From: Thermoplasmata archaeon
GTDB lineage: Archaea; Thermoplasmatota; E2; UBA202; JdFR-43
Assembly: GCA_021157745.1 (NCBI GenBank)
Contig: JAGGWA010000130.1
Location: 1-5,606 of the forward strand
DNA length: 5,606 nt
Direction of reading: 5' to 3'
Shown here: in pieces, positions 1 through 5,090 of the stretch
How positions within the stretch are numbered: position 1 is the first letter of the stretch
How the letters are laid out: each line of letters opens with the position of its first letter
The notes under the pieces: model-generated
Databases searched by the model: none
The model's input: only the letters and a program-made list of their open reading frames with translations
What the model was told of the DNA's origin: nothing
Made by a program: the position numbers and the translations under genes

Positions 1-238
1 CTGCAACGAAATTCGCTTTATTTGTGTGCTCAAAAACCATATCAGGATTTTTTGCTATGTCCTTGCATGGTTCAGCAACACCAGGCGTGTACCATATTGC
101 AAAATCATCCATGTTACGTACGACACACTTCGGCACAACCTGTATCTTCCCCTTATAGAAAGGGTGCAATTTAATCGCTTCTTGGGCAGGCTTTTTCGCT
201 TTCGCCAACAATTCTTCAACACTTACTTTCTTTTCCAT
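1..238 (-). CDS. Malic enzyme, N-terminal part (gene continues past the left edge)
   Basis: Malic enzyme oxidatively decarboxylates malate to pyruvate and CO2 with NAD or NADP in the cytoplasm. Translating the minus strand from the ATG at 238-236 gives 79 residues with no stop. They carry the family signature YTPGVAEPC at residues 50-58, where Tyr50 corresponds to the catalytic tyrosine of malic enzymes. It is preceded by the conserved segment HPFYKGKIQVVPK (25-37) and followed by HTNKANFVA (71-79), which leads into the nucleotide-binding part in full-length proteins. Short prokaryotic malic enzymes are roughly 400-470 residues, so about four fifths of the gene lies outside. The start is supported by a TATA-like box about 34 nt upstream and by the match to usual family N-termini. 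Cofactor preference cannot be read from this part. By hand count the segment is about 42% GC, slightly richer than the rest of the window. Family is near certain; the exact start is less so. Confidence 0.93.
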   Translation of the reverse strand, partial: MEKKVSVEELLAKAKKPAQEAIKLHPFYKGKIQVVPKCVVRNMDDFAIWYTPGVAEPCKDIAKNPDMVFEHTNKANFVA

Positions 239-268
239 GGAATCGCCAATTCAGTAATGCCAAATTCT

Positions 269-276
269 AATATAAA
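269..276 (-). promoter_or_regulatory. TATA box for the malic enzyme gene
   Basis: On the minus strand this reads TTTATATT, a good archaeal TATA box. Its centre is about 34 nt before the ATG at 238, so transcription would begin about 10 nt before the start codon. No SD sequence is present between the box and the ATG. Inferred from sequence only. Confidence 0.5.
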
Positions 277-295
277 TTTTGGGTTATGCCTGCGG

Positions 296-310
296 CAAAA
301 AGATAAATAA
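296..310 (+). promoter_or_regulatory. BRE/TATA-like promoter of the C25 protease gene
   Basis: An A-rich BRE-like stretch (CAAAAAG) runs into ATAAATAA. The box centre is about 26 nt upstream of the ATG at 332, the spacing expected for a leaderless transcript. The sequence just before the ATG is AT-only and holds no SD. The AT-rich context makes the exact box uncertain. Confidence 0.4.
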
Positions 311-331
311 TGTTTTTTAATTTAAAAACAT

Positions 332-2443
332 ATGAAAAAACTTGTCCTGTTTATTGCATTTATACTTGTATTTTCAATGAACATAAAAGGAAGCGGAGTA
401 AGATTCAATGAAAGCAACATGCTTTATTCTCCAAACCAGCCAATTTTGCCATTTGAGGTGAAAAGCTATGTTTTCGATAGCAACATAGAGATAAAAAAAG
501 TTGACGTAAAAATAAAAAATATTACGATGGCAGATATAAAAATAAATTTTGCAAATTCTCCCAGAGCAATAGGAGGACAGATTGAATATAAAAACGGAGA
601 ATATCCAAAAAAATGGTATGATTACAAAATAAGAATGGGTTTATTCAATGGAAAGATATCAAAATTTCTTACAATATATTTATTCCCATATCGATACATG
701 AATGGCACGCTCATGCATGCAGATTTTGATGTTAATGTTAGCATAGAGCTCAATAACACCATACAAAAATTGGGTAAAAATGGGGATTATGATATGCTAA
801 TAATATCTCCATCCTCGCTCCTTCAATATGCATACGAGCTATCAAATTATAAAAACAACATTGGTGTTTCAACGATAGTTGCATCTTTGGACAGAATATA
901 CGGACAGGAAGATGGAAGAGACAACGCAGAAAAAATAAAGAAATTCATAAAAGATGAGATTGAAAAAGATGGCATAAAATATGTTCTGCTTTTTGGCGAT
1001 GCAGATATTGTTCCTGTCAGATATGTCAAAACAGAAATTGATCAGCCATCAAAAATTCCAACAGATTTATATTATGCAGACATCTACAGGGGAGATGGCT
1101 CTTTTTCCTCATGGGATGAAAATGGAAATGAAGTGTATGGGGAGAAAGAAGACAATGCAGATTATGTTCCAGATGTTTATATTGGAAGGCTGCCTGTAGA
1201 TACGGCTCGAGAAGCCCGAGTAGTTGTTGATAAAATAAAGCATTTTGAAGTGCCTACTCAAAGAGCAATATTTGTTGGAACCGAACTATTTTCCGATACA
1301 AACATCAGGGAGGGAGAATATTTAAAGGACTATATAGCAGAGGCTTTAAAAAACTTTGATATCGAAAAACTTTATGAAATAGATGGCAAGGCAAAAGCCA
1401 GCAAAATAATAGATGAGATAAATAAGGGAGCCATGTTTATCAATTTTGCTTCTCATGGAAGCCCATACTCAATGGTGTGGCAAACTGGAAGCTGGTCAAT
1501 AGATGATGTGGACAGGCTAAGCAATGGCTACCGCCTTCCTGTGGTCTTCGCAATGGCTTGCTTAACGAACGATTTTGATGAAGCAGATTGTTTGGGCGAG
1601 GAATTTTTACTCCATGAGGGCGGCGGCGCCATAGCATATATTGGAAGTGTGAGGGTGGCTTATGTTTATCTTGAGGAATCGATAAAGAGTTCGCTCAGCG
1701 GCTATCTGGACTATGCATTTTTCAAAAGCTATTACGATGGATTGAATGAAACTGGAAGTATATTCTCGAATGCCATAGTGTATTACATGATGCATTCTTA
1801 TTTTCTACCAGCCATAGACAGGCTTACAATCACTGAATTCAACATGCTGGGCGACCCAAGCATAAAATTGCCATCAATAAAGAATACATCGAGAGCCTAT
1901 GTTTTGAATCCAACTGGAAAAGAAATAGATGTTTATGCCAATTCAAACTATGATGGAACAGCTGAACTTTATTACAGACAGAAAGGATGGGGGAAATGGA
2001 ATTATTATGGAGAGAGCGAAAAGCCATATCACTGGAAGTTTAGCCCTCAAAAGGAAGGGATATATGAGCTTTGCAGCAAGGTTGATAATGAAGATTTTCC
2101 TTTACATGGTGATTGCTACTGCATTTATGATATTACACCTCCAGAAATTGAAGTTGAAAGCCCAAGCCATGCACTGTACATATTTGGAAACAAGATAATG
2201 GATTTGAAAGGAAATGTTACAATAGCCATTGGAAATGTTACAATAGAAGGGAAGGCAAAAGACAGCACGTTAAAGGGAGTTAAAATTTTCATAGATGACA
2301 GTGAAGTTTATTCATCACCTAAACAAAAATTTTCATTTGATTGGAATGGCTTAAAATTTGGAATGCATTATGTCAAGATTGTTGCAGAGGATATTGCAGG
2401 AAATACATCTGAAAGAGATTTGAAAATATTCAGAATATTGTAA
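332..2443 (+). CDS. Secreted gingipain-like C25 family cysteine protease with C-terminal Ig-like domains
   Basis: This 703-residue protein is predicted to be an exported cysteine endopeptidase of the gingipain/C25 family (caspase-like fold). Residues 1 to about 20 form a signal peptide (MKK, then a hydrophobic core). Residues 21-150 are a beta-rich N-terminal region, possibly prodomain-like. The peptidase domain spans about 150-512. The catalytic His is probably His375 in FASHGSP and the nucleophile Cys410 in FAMACLTNDFD, followed by CLGEEFLL (420-427) and the GGGAIAYIGS segment. The His-Cys spacing of 35 is close to that in gingipains. The NMLGDPSIKLP motif (about 504-514) closes the domain. 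Two beta-sandwich modules follow, a divergent one (about 520-598) and an Ig-like one starting at DITPPEIEVE (600-703). Ten N-x-S/T sequons suggest surface glycosylation. There is no C-terminal membrane anchor, so it is probably released or held non-covalently. An in-frame stop at 323-325 makes the ATG at 332 the first possible start. Substrate is unknown. Confidence 0.88.
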   Translation: MKKLVLFIAFILVFSMNIKGSGVRFNESNMLYSPNQPILPFEVKSYVFDSNIEIKKVDVKIKNITMADIKINFANSPRAIGGQIEYKNGEYPKKWYDYKIRMGLFNGKISKFLTIYLFPYRYMNGTLMHADFDVNVSIELNNTIQKLGKNGDYDMLIISPSSLLQYAYELSNYKNNIGVSTIVASLDRIYGQEDGRDNAEKIKKFIKDEIEKDGIKYVLLFGDADIVPVRYVKTEIDQPSKIPTDLYYADIYRGDGSFSSWDENGNEVYGEKEDNADYVPDVYIGRLPVDTAREARVVVDKIKHFEVPTQRAIFVGTELFSDTNIREGEYLKDYIAEALKNFDIEKLYEIDGKAKASKIIDEINKGAMFINFASHGSPYSMVWQTGSWSIDDVDRLSNGYRLPVVFAMACLTNDFDEADCLGEEFLLHEGGGAIAYIGSVRVAYVYLEESIKSSLSGYLDYAFFKSYYDGLNETGSIFSNAIVYYMMHSYFLPAIDRLTITEFNMLGDPSIKLPSIKNTSRAYVLNPTGKEIDVYANSNYDGTAELYYRQKGWGKWNYYGESEKPYHWKFSPQKEGIYELCSKVDNEDFPLHGDCYCIYDITPPEIEVESPSHALYIFGNKIMDLKGNVTIAIGNVTIEGKAKDSTLKGVKIFIDDSEVYSSPKQKFSFDWNGLKFGMHYVKIVAEDIAGNTSERDLKIFRIL
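2210..2246 (+). repeat. Short direct repeat inside the Ig-like domain
   Basis: A perfect 16-bp unit, GGAAATGTTACAATAG, occurs at 2210-2225 and again at 2231-2246, 21 bp apart, so the reading frame is kept. It encodes GNVTIAI followed by GNVTIEG, giving two N-glycosylation sequons in adjacent strands. It may be a 7-codon duplication, or simply two similar beta-strand motifs, since related archaeal Ig-like domains carry a comparable double strand here. Confidence 0.5.
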
Positions 2444-2444
2444 A

Positions 2445-3053
2445 ATGCGCATTGAGGAATTTGTTGAAAAATATGGCAGGAAATATAGCGAGTTGCTTGG
2501 AATAGATGCAAGGAAAGAAAAGTTTAAGTGGTTTCTCGCGGCTATGCTTTTTGGCGCTCCAATCAGGGAAGAAAATGCAATGAAAACATACAAAATATTT
2601 GAGAAAGCTGGACTTACAACGCCAGAAAAAATTCTTGAAGCTGGATGGGATAAGCTTGTATCCCTTCTCGATGAGGGAGGATATACAAGATATGATTTCA
2701 AAACTGCTGATAAAATTTTGGAAGCATGCAAGAATATAATTGAAAAAGGAGGAATCGAGAAAATAATGAAGGAGGGAAGAGAAGCATTGAAGGTTGCAAA
2801 GGGAATAGGAGATGTTACGATAGACATATTTTTAAGGGAACTTCATCTCCCTCATAATCCATCTCCTTATGCAATTCTTGCTGCAAAAAATCATGGATTG
2901 CTGGAAGGAAATAGAATAAAAAAGATGCAGGGCATAGATGAGGTAAAGTTGGAAATAGCTTTGATGAAGCTTGGGAGGGATTATTGCAAGAAGAAAAAAT
3001 GCAGGCAATGTCCTTTTCCTTGCGAGAATGGTGTAATGCGTGATATTGACTAA
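2445..3053 (+). CDS. HhH-GPD / endonuclease III-like protein with a four-cysteine cluster, probably not a standard glycosylase
   Basis: A 202-residue cytoplasmic protein resembling the endonuclease III superfamily of base-excision DNA glycosylases. The N-terminal half is helical (FKWFLAAMLFGAPI; GGYTRYDFKTADKILEA). The helix-hairpin-helix is at about 113-133 with core KGIGDVT (119-125). Four cysteines, C181, C186, C189 and C193, end the protein in a C-x4-C-x2-C-x3-C pattern. This recalls the 4Fe-4S motif of endonuclease III (C-x6-C-x2-C-x5-C) but is tighter. The residue at the catalytic lysine position of endonuclease III is Val124, and the segment where the catalytic Asp is expected (PHNPSPYAI) has no acidic residue. 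I infer DNA binding without classical glycosylase/lyase chemistry. The start lies one base after the protease stop, so the two are probably co-transcribed, although no SD is visible. Its sequence style matches a conserved archaeal family usually labelled only as HhH-GPD. Confidence 0.75.
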   Translation: MRIEEFVEKYGRKYSELLGIDARKEKFKWFLAAMLFGAPIREENAMKTYKIFEKAGLTTPEKILEAGWDKLVSLLDEGGYTRYDFKTADKILEACKNIIEKGGIEKIMKEGREALKVAKGIGDVTIDIFLRELHLPHNPSPYAILAAKNHGLLEGNRIKKMQGIDEVKLEIALMKLGRDYCKKKKCRQCPFPCENGVMRDID

Positions 3054-3125
3054 CATTTGAAAATATGAGGTTAAATCATTGCCATGTTAATTACAATCTA
3101 AATTTCCAAAGGAATGTTGTAAACT

Positions 3126-3130
3126 AAAAA
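3126..3130 (-). terminator. Possible T-run terminator after the membrane-anchored protein gene
   Basis: The minus strand carries TTTTT about 10 nt beyond the TAA stop at 3142-3140, in the gap between two convergent genes. Archaeal termination often needs only a U-tract. The run is short and no stable stem precedes it, so this is a weak call. Confidence 0.25.
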
Positions 3131-3139
3131 GCAATACTT

Positions 3140-3886
3140 TTAAAGCAACTTCTTTTTTACACCCAATTGTTTATATAAAGCGAGTAATGAAATAATGATT
3201 CCACCAATTACGATCCCATATATAATTAGGTTATCATGTTTTATACCAGCGCTATAACGAAAAGATACTAATTCTATATACTCAACCAATGTTTCATTTC
3301 CCTCCATATTACCGTAATATTCTACTCTCACAATGTTTCCAGCCCTACCTGAAACATAAATAACTTGATAAAAATAAGGACTTATAGTGCCATTAAAAGA
3401 ATAATTTGCTCTTATAACATAACAGCTAAATTTTCCTGCTTTCGTCGTTATATCTTTTTTTCCGATGCATTCAAAAAATATAGTTATGGTGGTATTTTTC
3501 CAATCCGTATTTGTTTCCCATTTTTTTCCAATAAAGACCGGATATTGTATAAGGGAAGAGAGTGGGTTATAAATTTTTTCTTTAGCTCCATTGTTATAAA
3601 TTATTTCTTTTACGATGGCCAAGCTTTCTTCATCTAAATATTGTACTCTAATTTCCCCCGAAAAATTATTCTTAGAAACTATGCAATGATATGTTATATT
3701 ATTGATGGTAACATCCTCTTTGCCTATAATTGTTGTTGATATTATGCTTTTATTTTTCCCTCCGATTGTCTCCATTTCATATTTCCAAAAATCCCCTTTT
3801 CTCCACTCAGGTTTTTTAAGAGAAGATGCATTAACCAATGAAAAAATGAATAGTGCTATAATGAAAGCAACCAATAATTTTTTCAT
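3140..3886 (-). CDS. Secreted, C-terminally membrane-anchored protein with two related beta-rich halves
   Basis: A 248-residue protein of unknown function. It has a signal peptide at 1-20 (MKKLLVAFIIALFIFSLVNA), an extracellular part at about 21-216, one membrane helix at 219-238 and a short basic tail (VKKKLL). The outer part looks like a duplication. Half 1 (about 26-98) has WRKGDFWKYE and then TTIIGKEDVT...YHCIV; half 2 (about 116-208) has FIGKKWET and then FECIGKKDIT...FSCYVI. The W..GD.W.Y start and the AG.F.CYVI strand recall lipocalin-like beta-barrel proteins of prokaryotes, but I cannot name a family with certainty. Seven N-x-S/T sequons lie in the mature part (N45, 63, 74, 131, 161, 165, 197). 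I chose the ATG at 3886 because it begins the signal peptide and a TATA-like box lies 28 nt upstream. A longer frame starting at 3949 would read through that promoter. By hand count the gene is about 30% GC, lower than its neighbours. Confidence 0.72.
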   Translation of the reverse strand: MKKLLVAFIIALFIFSLVNASSLKKPEWRKGDFWKYEMETIGGKNKSIISTTIIGKEDVTINNITYHCIVSKNNFSGEIRVQYLDEESLAIVKEIIYNNGAKEKIYNPLSSLIQYPVFIGKKWETNTDWKNTTITIFFECIGKKDITTKAGKFSCYVIRANYSFNGTISPYFYQVIYVSGRAGNIVRVEYYGNMEGNETLVEYIELVSFRYSAGIKHDNLIIYGIVIGGIIISLLALYKQLGVKKKLL

Positions 3887-3908
3887 CACATCTGCATACC
3901 AAATATCC

Positions 3909-3938
3909 AAATTTAAAGGTTTGTAAAAATTTAAAAGG
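3909..3938 (-). promoter_or_regulatory. Tandem TATA-like motifs upstream of the membrane-anchored protein gene
   Basis: On the minus strand, CCTTTAAATTT (3919-3909) and CCTTTTAAATTT (3938-3927) are near-identical copies about 18 nt apart. The nearer copy has its box centre about 28 nt from the ATG at 3886, right for a leaderless transcript. The farther one may be a second promoter or an operator-like site. No SD lies before the ATG. Confidence 0.4.
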
Positions 3939-3973
3939 GAATTTGCCAATCTAGATTTACTTTGCAGAAAGGG

Positions 3974-3988
3974 AAAAGATTTATGATA
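3974..3988 (+). promoter_or_regulatory. BRE/TATA promoter of the JAMM gene
   Basis: AAAAGATTTATGATA fits an archaeal BRE plus TATA element. Its centre lies about 27 nt before the ATG at 4010, and no SD sits near the start (TTAATTAAGA), so the mRNA is probably leaderless. Confidence 0.5.
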
Positions 3989-4009
3989 TGCTGCATTTAT
4001 TAATTAAGA

Positions 4010-4387
4010 ATGAAAATAAAGGGAATAGAGAGAGAATGTCTTGAAACAATAAAGGAAGGAGCGAGAGCATTGCATCCCCGCGAATTTTTAGCTTTGCTTT
4101 CTGTAGGAAAGGATAAAAGCATAATCTCGGAAATAGTCATGCTTCCCCAGATGACATATGGAAAAAGACATGCTACATTCAACATCTATATGGCCCCCAT
4201 TGACTTCTCAATCGTTGGAACTGTTCATTCCCATCCTTCTGGTTATCCAATACCTTCCCAAGATGACCTGATAACATTCAGCAAAAATGGAATAATACAT
4301 ATAATAATTGCATATCCATACGATGACAATTCATGGAAAGCTTATGACTATAATGGAAAGGAAGTTAAGCTTGAAATAATTGAATGA
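4010..4387 (+). CDS. JAMM/MPN-domain metalloprotein (Mov34/MPN/PAD-1 family)
   Basis: A 125-residue single-domain protein with a complete JAMM zinc signature. Glu25 lies in HPREFLALL, and HSHPSGYPIPSQDD supplies His73, His75, Ser83 and Asp86, matching H-x-H-x7-S-x2-D. The family includes zinc isopeptidases. Characterised archaeal members remove ubiquitin-like SAMP proteins from targets, so a cytoplasmic isopeptidase or desampylase role is plausible. However, the segment MAPIDFSIVGTVHSHPSG and the tail IIIAYPYDDNSWKAYD look like an uncharacterised archaeal subgroup rather than the studied enzymes, so the substrate is open. There is no signal peptide or membrane segment. An in-frame stop at 4001-4003 makes the ATG at 4010 the earliest start. 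The gene has its own promoter and ends 46 nt before the AAA+ gene. The metal-binding call is very secure; the biological role is inferred. Confidence 0.88.
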   Translation: MKIKGIERECLETIKEGARALHPREFLALLSVGKDKSIISEIVMLPQMTYGKRHATFNIYMAPIDFSIVGTVHSHPSGYPIPSQDDLITFSKNGIIHIIIAYPYDDNSWKAYDYNGKEVKLEIIE

Positions 4388-4403
4388 TTGAAAAAAGTGA
4401 AAG

Positions 4404-4413
4404 ACATATAAAT
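4404..4413 (+). promoter_or_regulatory. TATA box of the AAA+ ATPase gene
   Basis: ACATATAAAT, preceded by the purine-rich GTGAAAG (BRE-like), has its centre about 25 nt before the ATG at 4434, as expected for a leaderless start. It suggests the AAA+/response-regulator pair can be transcribed separately from the JAMM gene. Confidence 0.55.
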
Positions 4414-4433
4414 TGGCTTCCATTTAATTTAGG

Positions 4434-5090
4434 ATGGTTGAAAGAATATATCTCAATCCAAATGAACCTGATCCAACTTTCATGGTTTATAAGGAAGAAG
4501 CAAGGAGAGTCATGCTTAAAATACTTGCTGGGAAAAGCGAGTGTTTCTGGATTTTGGGAAAAACTGGTGTGGGAAAAACAACCTTTTTGCTATGGATAAA
4601 TAAATTTGCACCCCTGTATAAATTGAAGAGCATATATTTCCATGGAGGAGAAGAGCTAAAGTTCGAGGATTTTAAAAATGAAATTGATAAAATAACGAAA
4701 GCATCCTTCTTTTCAAGGGTATTCCTGAAGAAAAAATATACTGAAGCGCCAATAGCTGTTTTGATGGATGAAGCGGACAGCATAAAGGATGAAAAAATAT
4801 GGAAATATATTGTGAGTAAACTCGATGAGCCTGATCTCAATCTATCTGTTGTAATGGCATCAGTTAAGGAAAGCGAGGAAATAAAGCAATATTTTAAAGG
4901 ACGTGATATAGAAAAAATAGAACTTGAAAAGCCCTCGACAGACATCCTGATGGAAATGATAAGGAAGCGAATAGAGGCGGGCGGCGGCGAGGGCTACCAG
5001 CCTTTTGGGAAGCAGCTCATTAAAGATATTATTGAATCATCAGATACAATCAGGGAGATATTGATAAAGCTTGAAGAGGTGGCGAAATGA
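4434..5090 (+). CDS. Minimal AAA+ ATPase, Orc/Cdc6-like
   Basis: A 218-residue cytoplasmic P-loop ATPase. Walker A is GKTGVGKT (42-49) and Walker B is IAVLMDEAD (107-115), with Asp112 and Glu113 for magnesium binding and hydrolysis. A sensor-1-like strand (LSVVMASVKES) follows. Then come IELEKPSTDILMEMIRKRIEAGG, which resembles the start of the AAA+ lid, and a last helix with SDTIREILIKLEE, whose Arg is a candidate sensor 2. The order and lid pattern resemble Orc1/Cdc6 and related archaeal ATPases. The protein ends right after the lid, so there is no winged-helix DNA-binding domain as in replication initiators, and I would not call it Cdc6. A stop at 4425-4427 excludes earlier starts. The stop overlaps the next gene by 4 bp (ATGA), implying coupled translation and probably a shared function with the response regulator. 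The AAA+ assignment is firm; the subfamily is tentative. Confidence 0.8.
   Translation: MVERIYLNPNEPDPTFMVYKEEARRVMLKILAGKSECFWILGKTGVGKTTFLLWINKFAPLYKLKSIYFHGGEELKFEDFKNEIDKITKASFFSRVFLKKKYTEAPIAVLMDEADSIKDEKIWKYIVSKLDEPDLNLSVVMASVKESEEIKQYFKGRDIEKIELEKPSTDILMEMIRKRIEAGGGEGYQPFGKQLIKDIIESSDTIREILIKLEEVAK
5076..5081 (+). promoter_or_regulatory. Shine-Dalgarno sequence of the response regulator gene
   Basis: GAGGTG lies 5 nt before the ATG at 5087, inside the 3' end of the AAA+ gene. It supports that ATG over the in-frame ATG at 5096, which would be 14 nt away. It is the only clear SD in the window, as expected for an internal operon gene. Confidence 0.65.

Noticed and set aside
26..310. 94-codon plus-strand open frame
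   Set aside because: It lies opposite the malic enzyme coding sequence, which has clear family motifs, and its translation shows no recognisable domain.
2351..2827. 158-codon minus-strand open frame
   Set aside because: Antisense to the end of the protease gene and the HhH gene. The Ser/Phe/Ile-rich composition is typical of a shadow frame.
3104..3114. Small hairpin TTCC-AAA-GGAA in the convergent gap as a terminator
   Set aside because: A 4-bp AT/GC-mixed stem with a 3-base loop and no following T-run is too weak to support.
3887..3949. 21-residue N-terminal extension of the membrane-anchored protein
   Set aside because: It would put polar residues before an obvious signal peptide and would translate through the TATA-like boxes.
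4384..4599. 71-codon plus-strand frame starting with an ATGA overlap at the JAMM stop
   Set aside because: It occupies a different frame from the AAA+ gene over the Walker A region, and its translation has no motif. The ATPase frame is clearly the real one.
4487..4945. 152-codon minus-strand open frame
   Set aside because: Antisense to the AAA+ gene with Ser/Phe-rich shadow composition and no domain.
4975..4998. GC-rich GGCGGCGG patch in the ATPase gene, similar to one at 1619-1630 in the protease gene
   Set aside because: Both encode runs of glycine, and GGC is used elsewhere in these genes, so no special element is needed to explain them.
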